A stretch of DNA of 64,000 bases from Rhodanobacter sp. L36 (GCF_009765755.1 NZ_LMUV01000002.1:829693-893692); one strand, 5' to 3'. Positions 42,974 to 53,715 are shown, numbered from the stretch's first letter. The notes: generated by a model from the sequence alone, not told the origin. Made by a program: numbers and translations.

Positions 42974-45022
42974 ATGTCGAAGCGCTCGCGCATGCCTTTT
43001 CTGCTGCTGTTGGCCGTCGCGCCTTGCGCGTTCGCCGCATCGCCCACTGGCGATCCGCGCATCGAACAACTCCTGACGCAGCTGAGCAAAACGCAACCGG
43101 TCGAAAGTGTCGCGATCTCTCCCGACGGCCAGCACCTCGCTTGGGAAACGCGACGTGACGACAAGGTTGTCATCGAGGTTGCCGACATCGATGGCAGCCA
43201 TGTGCACACACTGGGCAACGCGGAAAGCGGGACGAGTTGTCGCCAGTTCGGCGCGACGTGGTCGCCCGATTCGAAACACATCGCGATGGTCGCGAGCTGC
43301 GACACCGACGTCACCAGCACCAAGGCGATGCAGAACGACATCGTGCTGGCCGATGCGAGCGGACATGACGCACCGACGCGACTGGCGCAACTGAAAGGTT
43401 ACGTGCGCTCGCTGCAATGGACGAACGACGGCCAGTCGATCGGCTTTCTCTATGTACCCGGCGCTACCCGTCGTGCCAGCGCGACGGCCGCGGCCAAACC
43501 CGCAGCCGGCGAAGTGGGCGTGGCCGGCCTTGAGATCCAGCGGGTGGCGAGCATCGACGTGGCCGGCGGCACGCTGCACGTGCTCACGCCAGCGAACCTC
43601 TACGCCTATGAATTCGCCTGGTCACCGGACGGTTCGCGCATCACGTACACCGCGGCGCAACCACCAGGCGACAACAACTGGTGGATCGCCAAACTCTACG
43701 TGCAGCCGGCAATGTCGGATGCGGCATCCGCGGTGCTGGTCGATCCGACAAAGGCTGGCAGCGGTTCGATGCGCGGCCTGCAGATCGCACTGCCACGCTG
43801 GTCGCCGGATGCATCGCGGATCGCCTTTATCGGTGGACTGATGAGCGATCAGGGCGCCACCGGCGGTGACTTGTATGCGGTGTCGACGCAAGGTGGCGCG
43901 CCAACCCATCTCACGCCCGGCACGCATGTCACGCCGGCGTGGTTCCAGTGGACCGGCGCGCAGCAGATGCTGGTGATGCAGGTCGCGAACGGACAGAGTC
44001 AGGCCGCGTTCTATCGCGTTGATGACGCGAAGGCAACGCCGGAACGCGCGCTGTTCACCGTGCCTGCGGAGATGGATGACGGCACCGCCGAAATGGCCTT
44101 GTCGCTCTCCGCCGATCACCAGCGCGTCGCTTTTGTGCAGAAGTCGTATGCCGACGCGCCGGAAGTCCATGCCGGCGTGCTTGGCAATCTGCCGCCGCCA
44201 GCCGTCACCCATTTCAACACCGCACTGAAACCGGCCTGGGGCAAGGCCGAATCGGTGGAGTGGAACAACGAAGGTTTCCACGTGCAGGGCTGGTTGTTGT
44301 ATCCGGCGGACTACGACGCAAAAAAATCGTATCCGATGATCGTGGCCGTGCATGGCGGTCCGTCGAGCGCGGTGATTCCCAGCTGGCCGAGCGCGGGTTA
44401 CGGCAGCGCGCCGCTCTCGGCGATGGGCTATTTCGTGTTCATGCCCAACCCGCGCGGCAGCTTCGGCCAGGGCGAGAAATTCGTGCAGGCCAATCGCAAG
44501 GATTTCGGTTACGGCGACCTGCGCGATGTGCTCGCCGGCATCGACGCGGTGGAGAAGAAAGTGCCGGTGGACGACAAGCGGCTCGGCCTCACCGGTTGGA
44601 GTTACGGCGGTTTCATGAGCATGTTCGCGCCGACGCAGACGCAGCGCTTTCGCGCGGTGGTGGCGGGTGCGGGCATTTCCAACTGGCAGAGTTACTACGG
44701 TGAGAACCTGATCGACCAGTGGATGCCGCCGTTCTTCGGCGCCACCGTGTACGACGACCCGGCGGTGTATGCGAAGAGTTCGGCGATCAACTTCATCAAG
44801 AAGGTGAAGGCACCCATGCTGATCGTGGTCGGCGACCGCGACGCCGAATGTCCTGCGCCGCAATCGTTCGAGATGTGGCACGCGCTGCGTGCGCAGGGCG
44901 CGACCACGTCGCTGGTGGTGTACCCGAACGAAGGACATCACTTTGCCGATCCGGGGCACGAGCGCGATGTGTTGACGCGCGCATTGGCCTGGTTCGGCCG
45001 CTACCTGCCCGCGTCGAACTGA
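42974..45022 (+). CDS. S9 family prolyl oligopeptidase
   Basis: 682-residue secreted peptidase. Signal peptide ends CAFA-ASP (about residue 18). An N-terminal seven-bladed beta-propeller built from WD40-like/TolB repeats (SPDGQHLAW, SPDSKHIAM, SPDGSRITY) is followed by the alpha/beta hydrolase domain: VHGGPSS (oxyanion), GWSYGGFMS (Ser), GDRDAECP (Asp) and EGHHFAD (His). It resembles acylaminoacyl peptidases and dipeptidyl peptidases. GGAG is upstream of the ATG at 42974, and a clean intrinsic terminator follows. Confidence 0.93.
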   Translation: MSKRSRMPFLLLLAVAPCAFAASPTGDPRIEQLLTQLSKTQPVESVAISPDGQHLAWETRRDDKVVIEVADIDGSHVHTLGNAESGTSCRQFGATWSPDSKHIAMVASCDTDVTSTKAMQNDIVLADASGHDAPTRLAQLKGYVRSLQWTNDGQSIGFLYVPGATRRASATAAAKPAAGEVGVAGLEIQRVASIDVAGGTLHVLTPANLYAYEFAWSPDGSRITYTAAQPPGDNNWWIAKLYVQPAMSDAASAVLVDPTKAGSGSMRGLQIALPRWSPDASRIAFIGGLMSDQGATGGDLYAVSTQGGAPTHLTPGTHVTPAWFQWTGAQQMLVMQVANGQSQAAFYRVDDAKATPERALFTVPAEMDDGTAEMALSLSADHQRVAFVQKSYADAPEVHAGVLGNLPPPAVTHFNTALKPAWGKAESVEWNNEGFHVQGWLLYPADYDAKKSYPMIVAVHGGPSSAVIPSWPSAGYGSAPLSAMGYFVFMPNPRGSFGQGEKFVQANRKDFGYGDLRDVLAGIDAVEKKVPVDDKRLGLTGWSYGGFMSMFAPTQTQRFRAVVAGAGISNWQSYYGENLIDQWMPPFFGATVYDDPAVYAKSSAINFIKKVKAPMLIVVGDRDAECPAPQSFEMWHALRAQGATTSLVVYPNEGHHFADPGHERDVLTRALAWFGRYLPASN

Positions 45023-45037
45023 TCGCCTGAGTTTTCG

Positions 45038-45070
45038 CAAACCGCCGGCGTTCGCGTCGGCGGTTTTTTC
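45038..45070 (+). terminator. Intrinsic terminator after S9 peptidase gene
   Basis: AACCGCCG-N10-CGGCGGTT, an 8-bp stem running directly into TTTTTT, 15 bp after the peptidase stop and before the divergent GntR promoter. Confidence 0.9.
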
Positions 45071-45090
45071 ATGCCTGCCACAGGTCATGC

Positions 45091-45126
45091 TTGACATCGT
45101 CCAAGTGTATTGATGTACTGATACAC
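45091..45126 (+). promoter_or_regulatory. Leaderless promoter and operator of the YtrA-like gene
   Basis: TTGACA (45091-45096), a 17-base spacer, then TGTACT (45114-45119) look like a strong sigma-70 promoter. The ATG is at 45127, only seven bases after the -10, so the transcript should be leaderless or nearly so. GTGTAT...ATACAC arms (45105-45110 and 45121-45126) form an inverted repeat spanning the -10 region, which fits autorepression by the GntR protein. Confidence 0.75.
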
Positions 45127-45513
45127 ATGGACGCATCCTCGTTGACCATTCACCCGGCTTCCGCCGAGCCGATCTACCGGCGGATCGTCGAGCAGCTGCG
45201 GCGCATGATCGCCAGCGGCCAGATCGCCACCGGCGAACCGCTGCCCTCCGTGCGCGAAGTCGCGGGGTTCCACGCGATCAACCCGATGACGGTGTCGCGC
45301 GCGTACGGCATTGCCGAAGCCGAAGGCCTGCTCGAACGCCAGCGCGGCAAGGGCATGGTGGTCGGTGCGACACGCAAGACCGTGCAAAGCGAAAGCCAAC
45401 GCATGGCGCTGCTCGAATCCTCGATGCAGGCACTGGCGCGACAGACGCGCGAACTCGAACTGCCCGCCACGTCGGTACTGCGACGTCTCGGCAAATTGCT
45501 CGGGGAGCGTTGA
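45127..45513 (+). CDS. GntR-family regulator, YtrA subfamily
   Basis: 128-residue regulator of the small YtrA type: a GntR winged helix (EPIYRRIVEQLRRMIASGQI, LPSVREVAGFHAINPMTVSR, then YGIAEAEGLLERQRGKG) and only a short helical tail instead of a large effector domain. YtrA proteins repress adjacent ABC-transporter operons, and an ABC ATPase gene follows 131 bp downstream. The ATG at 45127 is chosen over an in-frame TTG at 45091 that falls inside the promoter. Confidence 0.9.
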   Translation: MDASSLTIHPASAEPIYRRIVEQLRRMIASGQIATGEPLPSVREVAGFHAINPMTVSRAYGIAEAEGLLERQRGKGMVVGATRKTVQSESQRMALLESSMQALARQTRELELPATSVLRRLGKLLGER

Positions 45514-45644
45514 GATGTTGATCGAACTTCGCGCCTCAGTGCCGTGCATGCCGATCGACCATCCATCGCGCGGTGCAGGCGATCGCTTTGCGTCGCCAGA
45601 CATTCGGAATGACCGAAAACGGTCTTCCCTGAAGGAGAAACTCC

Positions 45645-46013
45645 ATGAACGCCGTGCTTGAAAGAATCGTCGATGCCGATGTCGCGCCGCTCGCGGTGCG
45701 AGGTCTGGTCCACTGCTACGAAGGCAGTAACGTGCTCACCGGCGTCGACCTGACGCTGGAGCCGGGTAGTGTGCTCGGCTTGATCGGCCGCAACGGCGCC
45801 GGCAAGTCCACGTTGATCCGCGCCATGCTCGGACTTTTGAAACCGTTGAGTGGCGAGGCGCGCGTATTCGGCGAGCCTGCGCTCAAACTTGACGACAACG
45901 CCAAGGCGCGCATCGCCTATGTGCCTCAGCAACCCGAGGCGCTGGCGTGGCTCACTGCGCAACAAATGCTCGATTACGTCGGGCGTTTCTATCCACGCTG
46001 GGACAACGCATGA
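45645..46013 (+). pseudogene. Truncated ABC transporter ATPase
   Basis: Encodes only 122 residues of an ABC ATPase of about 290. AAGGAG precedes the ATG. The N-terminal part is good: LAVRGLVHCYEGSNVLTGVD and Walker A GLIGRNGAGKST, then IAYVPQQPEALAWLTAQQML and YVGRFYPRWDNA, where the frame ends. The LSGGQ signature, Walker B (LLDEP) and switch His are all missing. An ATGA junction continues into a small membrane protein that does not resemble the lost part. The transporter is probably non-functional as an ATPase; a permease is not present nearby. Confidence 0.85.
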
Positions 46014-46354
46014 AATGGATTTCGACCAGTGCGCTGCAGCGCGAATTCGGGTTGACGCGGGTACAGGCGACAGGCGTCATCACTGAGCAGACCAAACAGA
46101 TGTCCCTCGGTTGGCACTGGCGGAACGCGCTGCTTTTCTGCGTTGCCATGCTCGGGTTTTACTGGATGATCATCGGCGCAAAATCGATGGTCACTTCTAC
46201 CCATGGCTGGCGGCTTCTATTGCTCGAATTGCCGGGTTGGCTGATCTACTGTTGCGCCCTTTTCGTATGGCCACGGCTGGCCGCTGCACATGCCATCCGC
46301 ACAGCGGCAGCCGCCCTGGCCAGCGAACGCGCAGGCGGCGCGAACGCTCCATAA
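46010..46354 (+). CDS. Small two-segment membrane protein
   Basis: 114-residue protein whose ATG overlaps the stop of the truncated ATPase gene (ATGA). A polar N-terminus (MKWISTSALQREFGLTRVQA) precedes two hydrophobic segments (NALLFCVAMLGFYWMIIGA and LLLLELPGWLIYCCALFVW) with a polar tail. I do not recognise a family. Its coupling to the remnant ATPase suggests they are translated together; it may be part of what was a larger permease operon before a deletion. Confidence 0.6.
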   Translation: MKWISTSALQREFGLTRVQATGVITEQTKQMSLGWHWRNALLFCVAMLGFYWMIIGAKSMVTSTHGWRLLLLELPGWLIYCCALFVWPRLAAAHAIRTAAAALASERAGGANAP

Positions 46355-46381
46355 CCGCGGCGTCTGCCTGTATTACCTGCT

Positions 46382-47491
46382 TCAGAACAACTCGCCTTGC
46401 GGCGAGGGCTTGCGCGGCGGCACGAAGCATGATGTGTCGAGTCGCAGATCACGCGCCCAGCCGAAGCCGTGCCTGCGGCTGGCGACATCGAAGCGGCGAC
46501 GCAGCAGATCGGCGAACACGCCCTGCCCGCGCATGCGTGTGGCAAAGTTGCTGTCGTAGTCGAGACCGCCGTTCATCTGTTGCACCAGACTCATGACGTG
46601 CGCGGCGCGCTGCGGCGCGTGCAATGCCAGCCATTCGCGGAACAGTTGCTTCAGCTCGTGAGGCAGTCGCAAGGTGGTGTATCCGGCGCAGCGCGCGCCG
46701 GCATCGGCGGCCTGCTCGAGCACGGCTTCCATGTCGCGATCGTTCAAGGCGGGAATGATCGGCGCCACCAGCACGCCAACCGGCACGCCGGCATCAGCCA
46801 GCGTGCGAAGCGCCTTGATGCGTCGATGCGGCGCGCTCGCGCGTGGTTCGAGTTTCGCGGCGAGGTGGTTGTCGAGCGAGTTGATCGAGATGAACACCTG
46901 CACGAGTTTCTTGCGCGCCATCGGCACCAGCAGATCGAGGTCGCGTTCAACCAGAGCGTTCTTGGTGACGATGGTGCACGGGTGATCGCATTCGGCGAGC
47001 AGCTCGAGCGCGGCGCGCGTCAGACGCCACTGCTTTTCCACCGGCTGGTACGGATCGGTGTTGCTGCCGATGTTGATCGCACTGACCACGTAATTCGGCT
47101 TGGCGAGTTCCGCACGCAGCACCTCGGCGAGATTGGATTTCGCGCGCAGGCGGGTTTCGAAATCCAGTCCCGGCGAGAGATTGAGATAACCGTGCGACGG
47201 GCGCGCATAGCAGTAGATGCAACCGTGCTCGCATCCGCGGTACGGATTGATCGCCGCGCTGAAGGCGATGTCCGGCGAGTCGTTGCGGCTGATCACGCTG
47301 CGCGCGCGTTCCTCGGTAACTTCGGTACGGGGGCGCGGCCTTTCTTGATCGAGCAGTTGCGACGACCAGCCATCGTCTTCGGCATGATGACGAATGCTTT
47401 CGAAACGACCTTCGGGATTGGACGCGGCGCCGCGTCCCCTGATGGGTCGCGCCGGTTCAACAGTCGCAGTGGGCGGAAGATCGTCATCCAT
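46382..47491 (-). CDS. PA0069-family radical SAM protein
   Basis: 369-residue radical SAM enzyme with the cluster-binding motif CEHGCIYCYA (Cx3Cx2C) and the conserved INIGSNTDPYQPVEKQWRLT and VGVLVAPIIPALNDRDME segments of the PA0069/SPL-like group. The ATG at 47491 starts MDDDLPPTATVEPARPIRGR and gives a family-normal protein; the frame extends 81 residues further but upstream shows only Arg-rich junk. Function is not established; DNA repair-like or tRNA-related chemistry has been suggested for relatives. Confidence 0.88.
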   Translation of the reverse strand: MDDDLPPTATVEPARPIRGRGAASNPEGRFESIRHHAEDDGWSSQLLDQERPRPRTEVTEERARSVISRNDSPDIAFSAAINPYRGCEHGCIYCYARPSHGYLNLSPGLDFETRLRAKSNLAEVLRAELAKPNYVVSAINIGSNTDPYQPVEKQWRLTRAALELLAECDHPCTIVTKNALVERDLDLLVPMARKKLVQVFISINSLDNHLAAKLEPRASAPHRRIKALRTLADAGVPVGVLVAPIIPALNDRDMEAVLEQAADAGARCAGYTTLRLPHELKQLFREWLALHAPQRAAHVMSLVQQMNGGLDYDSNFATRMRGQGVFADLLRRRFDVASRRHGFGWARDLRLDTSCFVPPRKPSPQGELF

Positions 47492-47618
47492 CGGCGAAGT
47501 TTGACGGGGCGACGTCTCAGCCGCAGCGACATGCTTGTGCCGGCCCGTTGGCACGGCGCTATGATGCTTTCGACTGGCGCCACGGGGGTGGCGGCAGCGC
47601 CGCGAATCGAGGTCCATC

Positions 47619-47834
47619 ATGCGTTGGCTTCTGCTGATCCTGACCCTGTTTGCCTTGCTGCTGGCGTTTACCCGGCACACCGGTGGCGCGATGGCAGGGT
47701 GGCTGTTTGTCGGCATGACCGGAGCGATCGTCACCGGGGTCGCTTTCGCACAGGCGCGGATCGAGGCCGGCTCGCGTGAGAAAAATCTTTCGGATTATGA
47801 ATTGATGCGCCTGCGCGAAGGCAAAGAACCTTGA
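47619..47834 (+). CDS. Small hypothetical membrane protein
   Basis: 71-residue protein with two hydrophobic helices (MRWLLLILTLFALLLAF and GWLFVGMTGAIVTGVAFAQA) and a charged C-terminus (REKNLSDYELMRLREGKEP). The ATG lies 127 bp after the radical SAM start on the opposite strand. No family recognised. Confidence 0.65.
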   Translation: MRWLLLILTLFALLLAFTRHTGGAMAGWLFVGMTGAIVTGVAFAQARIEAGSREKNLSDYELMRLREGKEP

Positions 47835-47928
47835 TCACAACCGTTTTACATCAGAATGCCGACTCTACGAAGGGCGCGGTTCGGGGCACGCGCTGCTGGT
47901 TATCGCCTCGCCCTCAGAGGAGTTCGTG

Positions 47929-48189
47929 ATGACTGCTACCGGCTTGATCATTTTTCTGCTTATTGGTGCGATTGCCGGCTGGCTTGCCGGACTGATCGTG
48001 CGAGGCTTTGGCTTTGGCCTGCTCGGCAACATCGTGGTCGGCATCATCGGCGCGTTCCTCGCCGGATGGTTGCTGCCGATGCTCGGCGTTAGCTTCAGTC
48101 TGGGCAGCCCCATCGTTACCGAAATCGTCTACGCCATGATCGGCGCGATCGTCCTGCTGGTGATTATCGGCCTGATAAAACGCGCCTGA
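47929..48189 (+). CDS. GlsB/YeaQ/YmgE family membrane protein
   Basis: 86-residue transglycosylase-associated-type (GlsB/YeaQ) protein with three Gly-rich membrane segments: IIFLLIGAIAGWLAGLIVRG, FGLLGNIVVGIIGAFLAGWL and a third from about residue 63. GAGGAG precedes the ATG at 47929; the GTG three bases earlier is less likely. A strong terminator follows. Members respond to stress; biochemical role unknown. Confidence 0.9.
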   Translation: MTATGLIIFLLIGAIAGWLAGLIVRGFGFGLLGNIVVGIIGAFLAGWLLPMLGVSFSLGSPIVTEIVYAMIGAIVLLVIIGLIKRA

Positions 48190-48206
48190 GTTGTCGCGAC
48201 ACACGA

Positions 48207-48237
48207 ACGCAGCGGCGTGATGCCGCTGCGTTTTTTT
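48207..48237 (+). terminator. Intrinsic terminator after GlsB-family gene
   Basis: ACGCAGCGGC-GTGAT-GCCGCTGCGT, a perfect 10-bp stem followed by a T run, 17 bp after the stop. Confidence 0.93.
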
Positions 48238-48409
48238 GTGCTCGACGAGCGACGCGTTTGAAGCGTGACGCGCGGAAAATCATCTACCGACGCGCGCGCC
48301 GATGCGCTAAGACGAGGCATTGCGATCACGCTAAACTCGAAGTTTCCCGATCGCCGGGCATCGATGCCTGCCGCGACTGGATCTCCCTTCGAGCCTGCAG
48401 GAGTACGCC

Positions 48410-50350
<1,941 letters not shown>

Positions 50351-50480
50351 CGATATCGACGTCCAAACCGTGGCGGCCGCGGTTGATCGATACACCTGTT
50401 TTTATTTGGGTTGCGAGTTCGAATGCGATGTATCGATGGGCGCGGCGAGTCGTGCTTGCGCGAGTGGTGAGCGCGTACAC

Positions 50481-51146
50481 ATGAGCCATGAGGAATGGCC
50501 AGCCATTACAACGACTGTCGCAGATCCCGCGGCGATCGCAGGCGGACTGGGCAAAGACGAAATTCATATATGGAAGCTCGTCTACGACCCGGCGACGCGA
50601 CGGGCGCCGCTGCTTGCACTGCTGGCTGCGTACATGGGTGTTGAAGTTGGCGACGTCACATTGATCGAAGGAGAGCACGGTCGACCTGCGCTGGCGGCCG
50701 GCCATGGTTCCTCCGTCGATTTCAACTGGTCGCACAGCGGTGACCGCGCAGTGGCCGCCATGGGTCATGGGGTTTCGCTCGGTATCGATATCGAGCACGT
50801 TCGTGCGCGGCCTCGTGCGTTGGAAATTGCGGAGCGTTATTTCAGCCACACTGAATTTGCTGCGCTGAAATCGGTTCCGCCGGAGCAACGAAGCGCAGCG
50901 TTCCTGGACATCTGGACGGCCAAAGAGGCCGTGCTGAAAGCATTGGGACGCGGCATCGCGTTCGGGCTTCATCGCCTGGACATATCCGTCGATGACGGAC
51001 AGCCGAGGCTGCGTCGCCTCGAAGGCGAAGATGTCGCAGACTGGAACTTGCAGCGAATTCCGGTGGAAATCGGGAGCGTCACGACGCTCGCCTGGCGCGG
51101 CGCAATGCGACGCTGCCGGATTTTCTCGCTTGCCAACGCCGGTTGA
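50481..51146 (+). CDS. Sfp-type 4'-phosphopantetheinyl transferase
   Basis: 221-residue PPTase with the paired motifs of the Sfp/HetI family: VSLGIDIEHVRARPRALEIA in the middle and DIWTAKEAVLKALGRGIAFG, which supply the metal-binding and catalytic residues. It would load CoA-derived phosphopantetheine onto acyl- or peptidyl-carrier proteins. The ATG at 50481 lacks a strong ribosome site, and a GTG at 50370 is an alternative start. It lies upstream of pdxJ, the position where many enterobacteria carry the short AcpS next to pdxJ. Confidence 0.88.
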   Translation: MSHEEWPAITTTVADPAAIAGGLGKDEIHIWKLVYDPATRRAPLLALLAAYMGVEVGDVTLIEGEHGRPALAAGHGSSVDFNWSHSGDRAVAAMGHGVSLGIDIEHVRARPRALEIAERYFSHTEFAALKSVPPEQRSAAFLDIWTAKEAVLKALGRGIAFGLHRLDISVDDGQPRLRRLEGEDVADWNLQRIPVEIGSVTTLAWRGAMRRCRIFSLANAG

Positions 51147-51227
51147 TCAGCGCAACGTTTGCGGCCTGATCCAGCGACGACGCGCGCATTTGCTAACCAA
51201 TCCATCGCACGAGACTTCTGTACCGCC

Positions 51228-51971
51228 ATGACCTTGCTCAGCGTCAACGTCAACAAGATCGCCGTCCTGCGCAACTCGCGCGGCGGCAAAGACCCGGATA
51301 TCCGCACCGCTGTCGAAACCTGCATCGAAGCCGGATGCGGCGGAATCACGGTGCACCCGCGTCCCGATTTGCGGCATGTCCGTCCTGACGACGTTCGAAC
51401 CATTGCCGGCATGCTGCGTGGGCGCGTGGAATTCAATATCGAAGGCAATCCGTTCGCCGGTCCTCGAGGCGACTATCCCGGACTGATCGCTCTCGCCAGG
51501 GAAGTGCGCCCGACGCAGATGACGCTGGTACCGGACGGCGATGGTCAGATCACTTCGGATCACGGCTTCGACTTGGAGCACGACATCGTGAAATTGCGAC
51601 CGCTCGTTGATGAGCTGCTCGCACTAGGTTGTCGGGTCAGCCTGTTCGTGGATGCTGGAGCAACCGCTTTCGATTCTGTCGCCGCCATTGGTGTGCAACG
51701 CATCGAAATTTACACCGGGCCTTATGCGGAGGCCTTTGCCGATGGCCGCGCGGAACCTGCCCTCGCTGCTTGCCTGGAAACCGCACGAAGGGCGCAACAC
51801 GCGGGCCTTGCGGTCAACGCCGGGCACGACTTGAGTCAAGCCAATCTCGGAACGTTCAAGGCTGCCATTCCTGGTCTCGCAGAAGTCTCCATCGGACATG
51901 CGCTGATTGGCGAAGCGCTCTACGATGGTCTGTCGATGACGGTGCGCAACTATTTGCAGATATTGCGATGA
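51228..51971 (+). CDS. pdxJ: Pyridoxine 5'-phosphate synthase PdxJ
   Basis: 247-residue TIM-barrel enzyme joining 3-amino-1-hydroxyacetone phosphate with 1-deoxy-xylulose 5-phosphate to make pyridoxine phosphate. Family segments are clear: [20 protein letters not shown] at the N-terminus, [46 protein letters not shown] and [16 protein letters not shown]. It is convergent with the exbD genes across a perfect terminator. Placing pdxJ beside tonB-exb is typical of Xanthomonadales. Confidence 0.94.
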   Translation: MTLLSVNVNKIAVLRNSRGGKDPDIRTAVETCIEAGCGGITVHPRPDLRHVRPDDVRTIAGMLRGRVEFNIEGNPFAGPRGDYPGLIALAREVRPTQMTLVPDGDGQITSDHGFDLEHDIVKLRPLVDELLALGCRVSLFVDAGATAFDSVAAIGVQRIEIYTGPYAEAFADGRAEPALAACLETARRAQHAGLAVNAGHDLSQANLGTFKAAIPGLAEVSIGHALIGEALYDGLSMTVRNYLQILR

Positions 51972-52028
51972 CGTTCTTGAGAACCTGATCGATTGGTGCA
52001 TCAGGGTTTTGCCTCGCCAACTAGCCTG

Positions 52029-52058
52029 AAAAAAAGCCCCGCACTGCGGGGCTTTTTT
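52029..52058. terminator. Bidirectional terminator pdxJ/exbD2
   Basis: AAGCCCCGC-AC-TGCGGGGCTT hairpin flanked by A6 on the left and T6 on the right, midway between convergent pdxJ and exbD2. Suitable for both directions. Confidence 0.93.
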
Positions 52059-52083
52059 CATAACTCACCAGCGCGTCAATCGA

Positions 52084-52494
52084 TTACTGCGCTTCGTTGA
52101 AACCTATCTTGACCAGGTTGTAGCTCTTCGCATCGGCCAGCACCCGTGCAACATACTGATAGGCAACCGCGTCGTCCGCTGAAATCTGGATTTCTGGCTG
52201 ATTGCCCAACGGCTGTTGTCCGATCACGGCCAACTGAGCTTTGAGGCCCAGTTCGTCGACGGGCGTGTCATTCCAATAGAACGCTCCAGCCTGATCGATC
52301 TTCAGGCGAATCGGATCCACAGGATTGGTGGGTGGCTGTGGATTCGGATTAGGCTGCGGCAGGTCGACCTTGATCTTGAGCGCAGGGATCGGCGCGGTAA
52401 TCATGAAGATGATCAGCAACACCAACATCACGTCCACCAGCGGCGTGACGTTGATTTCGGACATTGGCCCGGTGGTTTTGGCAGCAAAAGCCAT
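52084..52494 (-). CDS. exbD2: ExbD/TolR-family protein (ExbD2)
   Basis: 136-residue biopolymer transporter: a short cytoplasmic head ending MSEINVTPLVDVMLVLLIIF (the Asp in the membrane helix is the proton-relay residue), then a periplasmic C-terminal domain. The second ExbD of the operon; such duplicated exbD genes are characteristic of Xanthomonas, where exbD2 affects virulence but not iron uptake (knowledge from X. campestris). AAGGAG precedes the ATG, four bases after exbD1. Confidence 0.93.
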   Translation of the reverse strand: MAFAAKTTGPMSEINVTPLVDVMLVLLIIFMITAPIPALKIKVDLPQPNPNPQPPTNPVDPIRLKIDQAGAFYWNDTPVDELGLKAQLAVIGQQPLGNQPEIQISADDAVAYQYVARVLADAKSYNLVKIGFNEAQ

Positions 52495-52498
52495 CAGG

Positions 52499-52921
52499 TC
52501 ACTCCTTCCGCTCGGCGGTAGTCATGAAGCCAACATGCACCATGCCGGACTCCTTGGCATCCGCGATGATCTTCTTCACGACCTTGAACTCAAGTCCCTT
52601 GTCCGCACGAATCTGCAACTCGGGTTGCGGCACCTTCTGAGCATTGACCAGAAACTGCGAGCGCAACTCTGCATCTGTTGCTGGATGGTCGTTGAGGAAC
52701 ATGCTGCCGTCTTCCTTGACCGCGAGATCCATCGGTGGAGTCACCAGTTGGTCTTCCTTGGTTTTCGGATTGGCGTTGGGCAGCGTGATCGTGACGGAAT
52801 GGGACATCAGCGGAGCGGTGATCATGAAGATGATCAGCAGAACCAACATCACGTCGACGAGCGGCGTGACATTGATTTCCGACATCGGTCCGCCGGAACT
52901 GCCCCCAGTACTCATGGACAT
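52499..52921 (-). CDS. exbD1: ExbD/TolR-family protein (ExbD1)
   Basis: 140-residue ExbD with the same NVTPLVDVMLVLLIIFMITA membrane segment containing the relay Asp, followed by a periplasmic domain. With ExbB it forms the proton channel that energises TonB. Eleven bases separate it from exbB upstream and four from exbD2 downstream. The two ExbD proteins are clearly paralogous but differ throughout the C-terminal domain. Confidence 0.95.
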   Translation of the reverse strand: MSMSTGGSSGGPMSEINVTPLVDVMLVLLIIFMITAPLMSHSVTITLPNANPKTKEDQLVTPPMDLAVKEDGSMFLNDHPATDAELRSQFLVNAQKVPQPELQIRADKGLEFKVVKKIIADAKESGMVHVGFMTTAERKE

Positions 52922-52932
52922 GGGTCAATCCC

Positions 52933-53715
52933 TCACTTGCTGGTCGGAGCAGCGCCTTCGACACGCGAACCGGTAGCGAAGAAGTCGTGCAGGTCGTGCG
53001 CGAACTCGTCGAAGCGGGCGTAAGTCAGGCGATTCGAGCGGGTGTAGAAGTTGTAGGCGAACAGCGCCGGGATCGCGGTGAACAGACCGAACGCGGTCAT
53101 GATCAGCGCTTCACCGACGGGGCCGGCCACAGCGGTCATCGATGCGTTGCCGGAAGCCGAGATGCGGATAAGAGCGTTATAGATGCCCCACACCGTACCG
53201 AGCAGGCCGACGAACGGCGCAGCGGAACCCACCGTGGCGAGCAGGGTCATGCCGCCTTCCAGTCGAAGGCTCTCGCGGGAAACAGCCTGACGCAGCGCGC
53301 GATCGATGAACTCCGAACGGCTGAGCGACTCGGCCAGACGACCCGTGGTACCGGCAGCAGCAGTTTGCTGATGATGGGCCACCGCCGAGGCAGCATCCAA
53401 CGCAATCTTCGAGAACGGTTCGCCCTTGGGCTGCGCCTCAAGTTCGCGGATGGCATCCTGGGTGGAGCCGTTGCCCCAGAAACCGTCGATGACTTTGTCA
53501 GCGCGACCGCGGACCATCGCGTTACGAATGGCGTTGGCAATGATGAAGTACCAGGAAAGGAACGACATCACGACCAAGGTCACTAGAACGACCCAGCCCA
53601 GCCAGTCGAGATTCTGGACGAGGTTGCCAAAACCCATTTGCTTCATGGCTTCAGCGTTGGCATTGCCGCCCATGGATTGTGCGGCGTCGGTTGTTGCAGG
53701 AGTCTGTAGGAACAT
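52933..53715 (-). CDS. exbB: ExbB (MotA/TolQ/ExbB family proton channel)
   Basis: 260-residue inner-membrane protein with three membrane segments (about 37-62, 155-185 and 195-220) and the conserved GSAAPFVGLLGTVWGIYNAL block, which carries the conserved Thr/Glu environment of the channel. First proton-channel component of the operon that starts with tonB. The N-terminus (MFLQTPATTDAAQSMGGNAN) is an Ala/Gln-rich periplasmic tail. Confidence 0.95.
   Translation of the reverse strand: MFLQTPATTDAAQSMGGNANAEAMKQMGFGNLVQNLDWLGWVVLVTLVVMSFLSWYFIIANAIRNAMVRGRADKVIDGFWGNGSTQDAIRELEAQPKGEPFSKIALDAASAVAHHQQTAAAGTTGRLAESLSRSEFIDRALRQAVSRESLRLEGGMTLLATVGSAAPFVGLLGTVWGIYNALIRISASGNASMTAVAGPVGEALIMTAFGLFTAIPALFAYNFYTRSNRLTYARFDEFAHDLHDFFATGSRVEGAAPTSK

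Noticed and set aside
44275-44289. CCACGTG in the S9 peptidase gene as a third parS
   Set aside because: Only the 7-bp core matches; the flanks break the palindrome.
43622-45136. 504-codon frame opposite the S9 peptidase
   Set aside because: Arg/His-rich shadow of a strong plus-strand gene.
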